Shown: positions 47,977 through 59,179 of the stretch, one piece after another
How positions within the stretch are numbered: the first letter of the stretch is position 1
Layout of the letters: the number at the start of each line of letters is the position of its first letter
NCBI GenBank assembly: GCA_016490735.1
Contig: JAEMWC010001591.1
Coordinates: 23,501 to 87,500 of the forward strand
Length of the DNA: 64,000 bases
Direction: 5' to 3'
Source: Pachyseris speciosa
Lineage: Eukaryota; Cnidaria; Anthozoa; Scleractinia; Pachyseridae
Notes under the pieces: generated by a model
Database searches by the model: none
What the model saw: only the letters and a program-made list of their open reading frames with translations
What the model was told of the DNA's origin: nothing
Position numbers and translations under genes: made by a program

Positions 47977-49666
47977 TAGACTTGCTCCGAGTCACCCTCT
48001 CGAAGTCTTAGATTGAGAAATTTAAAGCGAGCGAAATGAGCTTTAAGTGAGGTCGCGCAGCGACCGAACGAGTGACGCAACCAATAGACCCATTCGGCTA
48101 AATCAAGATTCAAATCTCCTGGGCTTAAGATTCTTTGTGTATTGTATTTGCATTATAATGCAGCATTCATATTTAAATGAAATGGAAATACCTGGAACAA
48201 AACGTTTGAATTTTTATAATTTGTTGAAAAATGCGAAATATTATATTGTTATCAGTTTGGTTTTCGGAAAAATTATTCAACTTCCTTCGCATTAACTCAT
48301 CTCATTAACAAAATTTCCTCCGCAACTGATCGACATGAAACTACTGCAGGGGTGTTTTAAGATCTTTCTAAAGCATTAGACACTCTTAACCATCAAATTC
48401 TGTTTACCAAGTTGGAACATTATGGTATCCGTGGTGTGGCTCTGCAGTGGATTAAAAGCTATTTTTCTTGCCGCCAATAATTTGTTCAATTTAATCTAGC
48501 CTGTTCCTCAATGCAGACCATCAAGTGAGGCGTCCCTCAAGGTTCTATTTTGGGTCCGTTATTTTTTCTACCTATATAAATGATCTTCCTAACGCCTCTA
48601 AATTAACTCAGCCGTTACTTTTTGCTTACGACACCACTGAGTTGCAATCTATTTTAAATGATGAATTGCATAACTATGACGAGTGGTGGAAAAGTAATAA
48701 GCTCTCTGTCAATGTAAAAAAAAACTTGTTACGTTATCTATCGTTAACGAGACAAAAGAAAGTTAACTGTAATATCTCTCTTTTTTTTTGGAAAACATTC
48801 TCTGGAACAGACTAACGTAACTATACGTTGACGAGCACCTTACTTGGAAACACCACATTTATTTAGCTATATCTCTAAACAAATTTCTAAGTCAGTTGAT
48901 ATAATATTCAGGGCCCGATTCTACCTATCAAAAAAAATTTTTTTCTCTGTACTACGCGTTAATTTATCCCTATATCACCTATTGTAACTCTTCTTGGTCG
49001 TCCACGTATGCGTCCAACTTAAATAGGATTTTCATACTGCAAATGCGTGCTGTGCGAGCCATCACCAATTCCGATTATCGAGTACATTCTGCTCCATTGT
49101 TTGCTAAATTGGGAATCCTTGATATTTTGCAAGTGAACTCATTTCAAATAGCCAAGTTTATGTTTTATTATCGCAATCAATTGTTGCCTCCAATGTTCCT
49201 CAACTTGTTTGAGACAAGTAGTGAAATTCGTAATTATGGCACCAGGACGGCTGGATGTTACCGCCCTCATTTCTGTCGTACAAACATTAAGCAATTTACA
49301 ATTCTCTTTGAAGGTCCTACTTCAATTACCTGTTCAGCAAGTTTTCTTACCTCCAAGAAGAAAATGTTAGTATTTTTATTTAAACAATCCTGAATCTGTC
49401 ATGCCGCACTCACACAGCACCAAATTATACTTTTATATTATCCTTCGAGGTGGCCTCTCCTATAAACCTAGTGGTTTCCTGAGGTCTCCTCGCCACTAAC
49501 TTAGGTGTATTACTTGTAAATATTGTGAAAATGGCAAATAAATAAATAATCCCAAAGGGTTTCAATTGGGTACAACATTGAGTAAGCCGAATGGGTCTAT
49601 CCCCAACCAATCCCCACTTAGAGGGAAAAATAATTTAAAGAACATTGAGAAAGTCTATGAAAAAGG
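47968..49666. mobile_element. 1.68-kb DNA transposon with 9-bp target duplication, carrying a LINE
   Basis: The element 47977-49657 starts TAGACTTGCTC and ends AAGTCTA. TGAAAAAGG repeats at 47968-47976 and 49658-49666, and the uninterrupted site is seen at 2219-2227. An inner inverted pair ATAGACCCATTCGGCT (48084-48099 and 49585-49600) supports one element with inverted ends. The only coding content is a dead reverse transcriptase. The TAGACT end and 9-bp duplication match the MITE at 46706, suggesting the same MULE-like family. Confidence 0.8.
48255..49549 (+). pseudogene. Degenerate non-LTR retrotransposon (LINE) reverse transcriptase
   Basis: Readable RT landmarks in order: [63 protein letters not shown], where the catalytic FADD box has become FAYD; and SNKLSVNVKK. 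After these come C-terminal pieces (ALIYPYITYCNSSW, ILQMRAVRAITNS, YYRNQLLPPMF) typical of CR1/L2/Jockey-like LINEs. Several stops and frame changes are present, and the 5' part including the endonuclease is absent. The 3' end is an (AATA)n tail near 49536-49549. Confidence 0.88.
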
Positions 49667-50106
49667 TAACACTAAATATACGTCTAGAAAATCCTGTGAC
49701 TAACCTTTCCTTCCGTTGAACAAGGCTACAACTACTTAAGCATGCAAATTCCCGAGCGTCTCTTTAAACTCGTCCCAGTCGTAATATAACTGAAACACTT
49801 AAGTTTCTACCTAAAATACTCAATTCCATTATCAAAAAAATTCTGAATAATTTCAAACCTATTCTACAGCTACAGTAATAATCCTTATGAAATAAACTGT
49901 ACGCTATGTTTTCAAATGATAGTACCGGTTAAAAAAATCATTCCCTTACAGCCACCCAGCTTGCGGCCAGCTAACTATTTGTTATCAAACGAAAATAGAT
50001 TGGCAAAGCACTATAATTTTCTTTTCCTGATAAAACAGAAGCATGATTTCTTATTGATAAATTAGAAAAGGTTACAGCTTTCCTCATTGGCTGAAGATGA
50101 CAATTT
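49658..50106 (-). repeat. TRIM 3' flank, proximal half
   Basis: Continues the flank interrupted at 47976 and is colinear with 2216-2740 up to the stop codon of the relic that follows. Confidence 0.75.
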
Positions 50107-50612
50107 TCATTCCAACACTTGAAGACGATTTTTTGCCCACTCACACCACAATTCTGCCATTACTTAAATTAGAAACAGACATTGGACTACTAAATTCTCC
50201 TAAGTGACTGCCTTTCTTTCAAAAACTTGGTCACAGACAAACAACTGGGATTATTAAACTCGCCATCCCCTCCCCCTGCCGCCCGATTTTGTACCGAAAT
50301 TTACCCTCCCTGCTGAACACTTTAATGCGGTGTTCATGGTTGTCTTGAAACTCTTTCACAGACAGAACGCGGTGATCTCGTTTTTCTTTTAAGCCCGACA
50401 TTGTGTGAAATTAGGCACAGTCCTTCAAAATAAAACAATACGAAGCTTCGAAACTTTTCTTTTCACAGTTTCCGCAACTTATATGTGTGTTATTTCATTC
50501 TTTAATGGCCAGTACATCGATCAGGCCATTCAGATAAAAGCTGGTGGAGGATCCTTGACATCGCCGCTTGCAGCTGTGGCAGGAACTCTGCTATGGGTTT
50601 GACACTTCGGAG
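50107..50612 (-). pseudogene. TRIM-NHL relic with large internal deletions
   Basis: Minus strand runs from the end of the RING (SRVP-like, near 50590) through B-box 1 and DHRVLSVKEFQD. It then jumps to an NHL blade (TVFS-like, 50221-50340) and, after another small loss, the last blade ending VLE-stop at 50107. B-box 2, coiled coil, filamin and most NHL blades are deleted. Its upstream boundary at 50613 is unrelated CG-rich sequence. Confidence 0.8.
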
Positions 50613-50689
50613 ATCTTATTACCCGGGCTGCGCGCGTCTCGCGCGGCGCCCGGGTCTTAAACTACCGACGGTTCTTCTTTTTCGTCGTC

Positions 50690-51640
50690 GAGTATCATCC
50701 ACAAATGGCACTTCCGGCGTTTCTGCGCAAGCGCTAACTATTTTTAACAACAGTGATGCGTGTTGTCACGTATGGGAAAATGTCGATTCATCTTGTGGCT
50801 TTTGAAGTCTGAACAAACAATATGTTAAGAGAAGTGTCTATGCGAATGTTTGGAAGTTCAACGGCGAGAAGAAAGTTTTTAACATGAGTAAACTTAACGG
50901 CAGATGGACTGCCGTGTTTCCCCGTGTCTGCTTCAGTAGACAGCGAGTAGTCTCTAATTTTGGCGACGGATTGTGGGAGCACGTGCGCGCGCGAAGTTGC
51001 GAGGAGACGCGACGCGTGGGGAGCGCCAAAAATTAGAGACTATGTTTGACCTTTCACGGCCGAGTGATTCGAGTGTAAATCTCATATCAACAGCAAGAAT
51101 GATGCCTGTTGTCACGTATCGGAAAACGTCGATTCACCTTGTGTTTTTGAAGGCTGAACAACTAATATGTTAAGACAAGTGTCTATACGAATGTTTGCAA
51201 GTTCAACAGCGAGAAGAAAGCTTTTAACATGACCAAAATTTAACTCCAGATGGACTGCCGTGTTCCCGTATCCTCTCCATTGAGATGTACATTTTGTTGA
51301 ATAACTCAAGTACGGGATATCACACACCCGAGACTTTGACAGGTAGTTTATTTACTATTTTGCCACAATATCTCAATTTCTGGACTTTAATTTTTGAATG
51401 ATAAGCGATTATATTTTACAAATGTACTAGCGTCCCTTGAAACTGTCCAGAAACGTTCCTTTCTTGTGTTTCAAATGACCCTGGATTGACGTATTTGTAA
51501 ACAGTTTCACTCTGCTAATTAATTTTCTACTCACATTTCACCGAGACTCCATTCACATTTATGCGAAAAATCCAACATCGTTCGATAAGCGTTTCCTTTC
51601 TCAAACAATTATCCATCGAAGCGAAAACAAGTGTGCTTAG
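50690..51640 (-). repeat. Dispersed repeat block, two inverted copies of 24825-25450
   Basis: 50690-50930 and 51085-51290 both contain GTTGTCACGTAT..AAA(A)TGTCGATTCA and AAGTGTCTAT.CGAATGTTTG. The second continues to AAGCGAAAACAAGTGTGCTTAG at 51640, colinear in inverse with 24.8-25.4 kb. A TAGACT-type MITE relic separates the two. Confidence 0.7.
50937..51047. mobile_element. TAGACT-type MITE relic
   Basis: Begins TAGACAGCGAGTAGTCTCTA and ends CGCCAAAAATTAGAGACTA, with a GCGCGCGCGAAG centre. It is related to the intact element at 46706-46904, but the right end is incomplete and no target duplication was found. Confidence 0.65.
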
Positions 51641-51689
51641 TTTTTTTTTTTTTTGGAATCAATACACTATTTTTATCATCTTGCATAAC

Positions 51690-51765
51690 GATAAACCTCT
51701 GTGGCCTAAAGGTCATTGTTCCTGCCTGTGACGCAGCTAACCTGGGTTCGATGTCTTTTAGTGGT
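51690..51765 (+). mobile_element. tRNA-like SINE head
   Basis: GTGGCCTAAAGGTCATTGTT (A-box-like) and AACCTGGGTTCGATGTC (B box) lie at tRNA-like spacing. It sits at the same relative place next to the repeat block as the SINE at 24588-24800, so both were probably part of one composite repeat. Confidence 0.5.
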
Positions 51766-52049
51766 ATATATCACGGGCTTTATTTTTTCTGTTTCTCTTT
51801 TTCTTGTTCTTTTAGAAATATTTTTTACAAGTGTTATAATTATTGTGCTCAATGGTTGCGCTGTATTTTAGAGGAATATATGTTGATAGGGGTCTAAAGA
51901 AATAGACTCCAACACAAGCAAAACACAATGCGTCCGATGTAAGAAAGACAGACTTCCCTCTATTCTTTTATTTAGCACTAAGTTAGGGATACAATACTGT
52001 TTTTTGCAAGCCCGGGTTTAGGCTAATTGTAGCCCCTTGTTGTATATCT

Positions 52050-52301
52050 ACTCCAGCTTGTCACATGCCACTGTTGCAAACACTTTAAACAGAAACTGTG
52101 CAGACACGACAGATGTCGGGAATCCGTAAATATGTCCGAACATACGGGACAAGATACTTCGTCGCAAAGATTATTTAACAGCGTTGGGATATCCATGTTG
52201 TCTTCAACAATCAAGCGAACAAGAACACACAATGGAGTCTTGTTCTCGTGATTTTCTATCTTTAGCTTTCCTGGGAATAAGAGTAACAACTGACCAATCA
52301 C
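52050..52301 (-). pseudogene. TRIM N-terminal relic with leader and RING half
   Basis: [20 protein letters not shown], then [19 protein letters not shown] and [16 protein letters not shown], clearly colinear with residues 1-82 of the intact protein. It then stops matching near 52050. First-half RING Cys and His ligands are kept; the last two Cys are missing. It shows that the region upstream of M36 duplicated with the gene. Confidence 0.85.
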
Positions 52302-52580
52302 AGGACACTGTGCTAAGTGATCTTTATAATTGTTTAGTATTAATTGATTCGGCGATGCGATTTCTAGGAATTCGTCCCTGGCACTCCCAGTGTTACTCTG
52401 AATAACATGTCAATTAAATAAATGTTTTTAAAATTCAAAGAAAATTATACAGCCCTGGCAACTTGCCCGTAATAGGTGGCTAAATGGACGCCAATCGGTT
52501 TACACCTCAATACAATACTCCATTTTATCTCACGACGGAATCACTTTCACTGTTGATTTCTTCGCTGTAAAGCACTTTTT
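52302..52580. other. Upstream flank of the RING relic
   Basis: GACACTGTGCTAAG and GGAATTCGTCCCTGGCACTC match 5230-5320 upstream of the intact gene, so the 5' flank is part of the duplicated unit. Confidence 0.6.
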
Positions 52581-52888
52581 AGGGAGCTTTAGCAACGACA
52601 ACGGGAAAGGCAACGAGAACGTCACAAAACAATAGGCTTAATGAGCAAAAACAATGGCTCTGCACGTGCGTTTTTACATTTTGGTACATTTCTTTGCCGT
52701 CCTCTGCAAAACAACAACGTGAAATGACCAAATTTTAGGTTTTTTCGAGAACGGGAGCGTGTGACTGTAAAGTTTTCTTTTTTTTCCTTACTTTAACGGC
52801 GTTCATAAAAATTTAGTCCCTGAATAGTTCGCCAGTATTTTCCAAGTTAAACAAATTGGAATAATAGTGAAAGCGTTACAAAAACGAG

Positions 52889-52919
<31 letters not shown>

Positions 52920-52948
52920 CGTCGCCGTCGTCGTTGTTAAAGCTCCCT
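52581..52948. mobile_element. MITE with AGGGAGCTTTA ends
   Basis: The left end AGGGAGCTTTAGCAACGAC and right end GTCGTTGTTAAAGCTCCCT are inverted repeats of about 45 bp with mismatches (both include AACGNNAACGTCAC). The interior is non-coding. The target duplication is unclear (TTT or TTA). Confidence 0.8.
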
Positions 52949-53189
52949 TTTGAAATCCAGCGAACCGCTTGAAGAATCTGAAGAGTTTTATCCGTGTGTG
53001 TTTTTTCTTCTGTTTCCCAGACATTACGTCTGTATTACAAAGTATGCGACATGAACGTCAATGTACGTGTCCTAATCAGGGGATTTTGAGTTATGCGATT
53101 TTTCAATCGTGACATGCGATCATATCATGTCAGGGGATTTCAGGGGACTCAAGTTGAGTCACGCGATTTCTGAATGGTACGGCTTCAAT

Positions 53190-53655
53190 ATTTGCTTCAA
53201 CATGCGCTCAACACATTCTTGAACCAAATGTCGCGTGCGTTTGAAGAGGCCGTCCAACATTGTTGAAAGTGTAAAAAATGTTGAAAACTTGTTGAAAGCG
53301 TGTTGAATCAAATTTAAATCGGTGTAAACTTTCAATTAACATCGATTCAACTTATTCTTTTCTTCTCGAAAATGTTGAATGGTGTTGAGGCCGTTTGAAC
53401 ACCCCGTTGAACAATTGTTGAGCACACGCATGCTCACCAGACCGCAAAATCTGGACGGGAGAGTCTGATTTCTGGTTCTTAGTTCCTCCCAATCGAATTT
53501 CTGAAAGTGTTGGTTCCTTTGTTGGCGCAATGTTGGAACCGTTTGAACGGCCTCCGCACAACTTAGTATTTGCTTCCAACATTTCCCCAACATTCGTTCA
53601 AATTTTGTTGAACGAATGTTGGTCAAATGTTGAAACCGTTTAAACGGGCCTTTAC
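53190..53655. repeat. Repeat rich in GTTGAA / CAACATT words
   Basis: More than a dozen GTTGAA, TGTTGGA or TTCAAC words in both orientations lie between GCGCTCAACACATTC and AACCGTTTAAACGGG. It looks like an old foldback element. ORFs across it are shadows. Confidence 0.55.
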
Positions 53656-53679
53656 GATCCGCTATTTAACTATTTTTTT

Positions 53680-53960
53680 GTATGTATCTGTGTATGTATT
53701 TAGTTATCAACTGATCAATTAATTGATGAAACGATGAATTAGTTTACTTATTTATAATTTATTCATTTACTTGTTTACTTATTCCTTTGCTCGTTAAATG
53801 AATTCATCAATTGATTAATTAATTAAGTGGTTTGTCTATTTAGTTATGTAATTCTACCCCCTCCCTCTAAAGTTTGTTTAATTATTCATACTATTCTTTG
53901 TTCGTTCGTTAATTTATTTACTCAGCTATTTATTCATTTCCTTGTTTACTTCGTGGTGAT
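53680..53960. repeat. AT-rich (ATTTATTTACTT)-like degenerate microsatellite
   Basis: Mixed TTTA/TTCA/CTTG tetranucleotides over about 280 bp. Confidence 0.65.
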
Positions 53961-54350
53961 TTGCTTCTGATTTTCTCATTATTTTTTCCTCTCTCTTCCT
54001 GTTTACAAAAACGTGGTTCAGATAAATAACGATTGTTGCTAAAATAAGATTCAGTATGAAAAAGTAAGTATCTAATACACGTGTGAAGTATATACATGTG
54101 AAATAGTTTTTTGAAGGCAAGTGAAAGGCCTCGGTTAAGATTTGACAAACGTTTGTTTTCACTCTTTTTAGACTTTTAGAAGTTCAGAGGTACAGGTGAA
54201 GTTGTTATTGAGATATATAAACACTCAAACAAAATGAAAGCATCGTGTAAAGCTCCGGCATTTCTTTATTTCAACTCTTCATTTCAATGCTGAATGATTA
54301 TCAACTCACTCACTTTTCGGCGTGTTTTTACAGCCGTGGGACTCTTCGTA
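53961..54350. other. Intergenic DNA, nothing recognised
   Basis: AT-rich, with no supported feature. Confidence 0.4.
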
Positions 54351-54453
54351 GCCTGCGTGGCCGACGCTGGAAAGGGAAATGGAAGCGGGATAACGGGCAT
54401 GCGCGCGAAGCGAGGGGAATTCCTTTTCCCTTCATAGCGCCTGCCACGCAGGC
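54351..54453. mobile_element. Short MITE, GCCTGCGTGGC inverted ends
   Basis: GCCTGCGTGGC at 54351-54361 and GCCACGCAGGC at 54443-54453 bound a purine-rich then GC-rich interior. Its translation (SLRGRRWKGK..NGHAREARG) is a phrase I know from spurious coral protein predictions. Confidence 0.75.
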
Positions 54454-56768
54454 CAGACTCCTCCCTTTTAGGGCAAAGATTGACAAGCGGACGAAAGTAA
54501 AGAATCAATTTATTGCACTGATTTCTGCACCGTGTATTATATTCACTGTTTAATAAAGGGGTTGAGTTTAGGACAATTATACTTCAAAATCAATTCGGGT
54601 GGAAACGGCTGAGCAAAAATCATATTTTACCATCTAAATATAAATTCTTCATCTGTTAGTTTCAAAGTAAATTCTCAGCTTTCCAAAAGCACATGAAGTG
54701 CCTCTAGCCTGCGTGCAGACGTCTTCTATTTCCTATAGTCAGAGGCTTCGTCAAAATGGTACAGAAAAACGGTGACAACAGCACCTTCTCACAAAATACA
54801 GATCTAGAACGTAGACCAACCCTACACAAACATATTTGGTATCAATGTTGACGGAACAAATAAGAAGTACGCCGACACCATTAGACACTTCAATTATTAT
54901 GATCTTTATCTGACAAAGTCTTCTCATTCTGCATCTTTATAGCTCCAAACGATTTCAGCGTTCTAAAACGAACACCTTAACTTTGAGGAGTGATTTTTTA
55001 GCTGAGATCAGACACAACAGAAATCGCGGATTTTAGCCCAATTACTTGCGTTAGGTGTACTATATCGTTATTGTTTCAGCAATTGCCAAGTTCAAATCTT
55101 GGAGTTCTGTCACTTTCAATCTTTAGTTTTTCTAGGAATTATCGACCCAGAAGAACGCTTCCTTTGTTTGCGTCCAGGAATGTGACCCACGAAGCCCAGA
55201 CTTAAAATGCTTTGGGTGATAATGGTGTTTTTATAATTTATACCGTTCAACCGGGTTTTGTTTAAACTTTATTTCCACAACGGCAGTTTAAAAATTAAAC
55301 CAAGGTATCAACGCTCTAAACCCCGGCTGACAAATTTCAGCTAATAACATGCAGACACAACAGAAAACCACAGAGTTTGTATTTCAGTTTTGCTCTCAAG
55401 AAAATTAAAATATCTGGGTTTAATTTAATTTTAGTAATTTGAAAGATTAGACCATCTTTTAAGCGGCTTAAGGTGAACGAGAATTGGGGATTGTCATCAA
55501 GTACGAGGCACAGGTACAGAATTTCTTTTGTTTAACTCATTTCCGTCATGCTCTACAGTTACGGGTGTATATCCACCCATGCTTTGAAATACCTGCAACT
55601 TTTCCAAATCCCGGTCTATGGTTGAAATGAGCCATTGTTATTGCCAAATGCTCAAGCTTTTAGACTTTGCCACCCTGAAACTCCCAATTTTCATGGAATA
55701 TGACCATTTATTCTGTTGCAAACAAAAAATGTTGCCTTAGAACGCCCTCGGACAACACCAAACAATATCCAACTTTGTCTGGCAGTGTCTAAGACAAAAT
55801 ATCCTCTTGAGCTTAAAGTCTACGTTGGCAGAAAGCTTCGACTCCACTTCTTGCAATCTATTCCACATTTTCCCACTCACTTTGTTAGCGCGACCTGGAT
55901 AACGCTATTTGATTTCAATTGCTCTCGCCGTCTGTAATGTTCGCGTTTGTGACCCAAAGGAATTCTGGGACTCCCTTGCGTAACGGCGACATGGAGGTCC
56001 ACCAATTTTCATTTCAGATATTTTTTAGAACCGTGTCGAGCCACCCGGTTCTGCTGGCAAAACATTGCACCGATTGCATTATTTACACGTCAAAAATCGC
56101 CAAAATTGTCATGCCAGGTCCTGGAATCCACTAACAAAACGGCGAAAGACACAACTTCACTCCATGAATGGCCATCACTCGCTCGCATACTTTCGGCGGC
56201 CTACTTCGTGTGAAATTGCTTCTCACCTCCGTTTTCTTTCAGAGGATTGCCTTTACCCATCAACCCAGCTTTATGATGCCAGGCAGGGGCTTCTGAGGTG
56301 GAAAATGGCTCCAAAAACACACTTATAAATCAAATAAGCAACGAATTGTAGCTGCAGTGTTCGTTTAGAAATAAACGACAGCTAGCGTGACAAGCGTGAC
56401 AACAATGATAGAGCTTTCGATGTTGTGGCCCAGCGAAATCGCCGTGGTAACCCCTTATATGGAGTAGCCAGGTCGATTTGACCTCCTACCCTCCGAAAAT
56501 TGGAAAAAAGACGTACAAAACGTCTGTCGGAAAAGGGTTAAAGGTCATTTTTATTACTCCTTTACTCGCGGGTAACAAAAATAGCGAGACAGATAAATTA
56601 TTAAATAATGGTATTAGGACTGAGTGGACGGCGATTCAGGGAGTTTTCAGGCAAGTGATCTCACATTGGCCGAGCACATAGGCGCATAAGCCGAGGCTGA
56701 TTTGAAATTACGAGCACGATTACCCCTGAATTGTACGATACGAAGTCCGATTACTGATTTCTGCAGAA
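54454..56768. other. Intergenic DNA with one orphan TRIM leader
   Basis: The only feature seen is CACTTTCAATCTTTAGTTTTTC to AATGTGACCCACGAAG at 55105-55200, matching the leader modules at 45.0-45.8 kb. Several short plus-strand frames (for example 56065-56328) show no domain. Confidence 0.4.
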
Positions 56769-57750
56769 ATCATAAAAATGACAATTTCCTCGATTGTCAT
56801 TGGTTTAAAAAACTCCTATTTTCCACTAATTTACTTGCCAAGTTGTTATCGGACAGTTTGTTTGCAGTTCAATAAGCCAATCACATTCAAAGTAGAATTT
56901 TAAATCAACCAATCACATTCAAAGTTGTAGTTTAAGTCAGCGAATCACAATCTTGGTTTCAATCACCATACATTTTGATCGTAGTCAATTTCAGAGCGAC
57001 ATTAAGCAATTAACGCTTCCTTTGTCAGTCTTTTAATGTCAAATTTTCCTTCCTTTCATAACTTGGCTCTTCTTATTTTCTCGGAAATTGTAATTTGTAT
57101 TATTAATTGGCAATAAGACTTCGTGTCGTCCAATTCGGTCTGTAATCATACTCGCGATAAACAAATCGGACTCCCGCTGCGCGGTCGTCCGATTTTGTTG
57201 ATCACTCGAATGATTACAGACCGAATTGGACTCCACTCTGTCCTATTACCATTACTAATCATAAAAAATTACCATTTCCTCGATTGTGATTGGTTTAAAT
57301 AACTCCTATTTTCCATTAATTCACTTGCCAAGTTGTTATTGGACAGTTTGTTCTTGGACAGTTTGTTTTTATCGGACAGTTCAATAAGCCAATCCCATTC
57401 AAAGTAGTATTTTAAATCAACCAATCACATTCAAAGTTGTAGTTTAAGTCAGCGAATCACAATCTTGGTTTCAATCACCATACATTTTGATTGTAGTCAA
57501 TTTCAGAGCGACATTAAGCAATTTACGCTTCCTTTGTCAGTCTTAATGCAAAATTTCCCTCACTTTTATAACTTGGCTCTTCTTCTTTTCTCGGAAATTT
57601 TTATGATTAATTGGTAATTAGACTTAGTGTCGTCCAATTGGCCATGGGTCTGTAATCATACTCGTGATAAACAAATCGGACTCCCGCTGCGCGGTCGTCC
57701 GATTTTGTTATCAGCCGTATGATTACCGAGCGAATTGGACTCCACTCAGT
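56769..57750. repeat. Tandem duplication, two units of about 490 bp
   Basis: CATAAAAA..ATTTCCTCGATTG at 56769 recurs at 57259. Both units run through AACTCCTATTTTCCA, AACCAATCACATTCAAAGTTG and TTCAGAGCGACATTAAGCAA to ACTCCCGCTGCGCGGTCGTC and then ATTGGACTCCACT. Each ends in an imperfect palindrome (GTCCAATT / AATTGGAC; TGTAATCAT / ATGATTACA). Confidence 0.9.
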
Positions 57751-57902
57751 CCTATTACCATTACTAATTGTGTCAACAACAAACCGCGGGAAACTGCGCG
57801 GTCGTCCGATTTTGTTATCAGCCGTATGATTACCGAGCGAATTGGACTCCACTCAGTCCTATTACCATTACTAATTGTGTCAATAACAAAACGCGGGAAA
57901 CT
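57691..57902. repeat. Further 106-bp tandem duplication at the end of the array
   Basis: GCGGTCGTCCGATTTTGTTA at 57691 repeats at 57797. The two copies are nearly identical through CACTCAGTCCTATTACCATT and GCGGGAAACT. Identity is higher than between the 490-bp units, so this is a later event. Confidence 0.9.
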
Positions 57903-58137
57903 CAGGAAAGATATATACTTCTGATCAAATGGTTGCGATCAAAATATAAGGAAAGCTTTTCTAAATAAGAGTTATTTGACCTGTTAATTTCGTCCATGTT
58001 TGTTTTCAATCTGGACCTGTCAACCTCAGTGCTCACTTGACATGACTTAGCAAATTTTACCTGGGTAGTTAAAATTTATTGGCTAATGTCATCAATTGCT
58101 TAATTTTTATTGGTTGCTTTACTGTCCGATTTGTCCT

Positions 58138-58214
58138 TGATCAGTAAAGATATCCTTACACACCGGACAAGACAACTGATCGCGGAGATTTTTCAGCAAT
58201 GTTTCGGTGCTCAT
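58138..58214 (-). pseudogene. TRIM N-terminal relic (first half of RING)
   Basis: An ATG at 58214 gives MSTETLLKNLRDQLSCPVC and KDIFTD, then unrelated sequence at the edge of the repeat array. Its 5' flank (58215-58330) matches 46380-46510 and runs directly into the 3' flank of pseudogene 4. This shows how tightly units were packed: 0.97 kb from stop to next start. Confidence 0.8.
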
Positions 58215-58369
58215 TATAACTTCAGCAAACAAGGAAGAAATTGCCCTCGAACTCAATATCGATCGTAGTTTTCTCGGAATTCAGGATAAATAATAGCCCA
58301 CGTCTGATCCTCCAAATGTGACCCGGTTTGCAAATCGCTCTGTCGTCTGTTCTGTTTCCGAGAAAAGAG

Positions 58370-59179
58370 GTAAAGTTATGCGACGCGAGGAGAAAATAAA
58401 CGGCTGCGTTGGAGAATTTGTTTCCCATTGCATTACTCATCAGTGGGATTAGATACAACAACAACAACAACAAAAAAAAAACAAACAAAACAAAACAAAA
58501 CAAAACAAAAAACATTCAGATGTCTCAGACTGGAACAGCAAGTAATTCTCATCCTCTTGTTTATTAAAATTGAAATCAAATACAAGAACTAATTTTTTTT
58601 TTTCGTTCAAAAGCTTAAGATTTACATTCCACATACAATGCTCTACAACATGATATTTGGGAACAAATTCTAAAGACATTATAGAGGATAAAAATTGCAA
58701 ATAGATGTGGAAAAGGTAAATATACGCCTAAAAAAATTGCTGTGAATAACCTTTCATTCCTGTTAAACAAAGCTACAACTACTTAAGCATGCAAATTCTC
58801 GAGCGTCTTTCTTTTAATACTTCCCAGTCGTAACTAAAAGTATCAAAAAAATTCTTAATAATTTCAAACCTATTCTACAGTAATAATCCTTATGAGATAA
58901 ACTATACGCTATGTTTTAAATCATGATAGTACCGGTTAAAAAAGTCATCCACTTTCAGCCACCCAGATGGCGGCCAATTAACTATTTGCTATCGAACGAA
59001 AATACATTGGCAAAACAATACAAAATTTCTTTTCTTGACAAAACAGAAACATGATTTCTATTTTTTTTTTATTTGCTGTCGCTTTTGTTTTAATGTTATT
59101 ACTGCACAACTGCAAAATATTTGAATTTGAATTATTTAAAACCGATGAATTAAAAAAGGTTACAACTTTTCTCATTGGC
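58370..59179 (-). repeat. 3' flank of TRIM pseudogene 4
   Basis: Colinear with 1913-2744 along its whole length. A (CAA)n/(AAAC)n stretch at 58458-58510 is expanded relative to copy 1. Confidence 0.8.

Noticed and set aside
54284..54553. ORFs on both strands with SLRGRRWKGK-type sequence
   Set aside because: They span a short MITE with GCCTGCGTGGC inverted ends. Repeat-derived.
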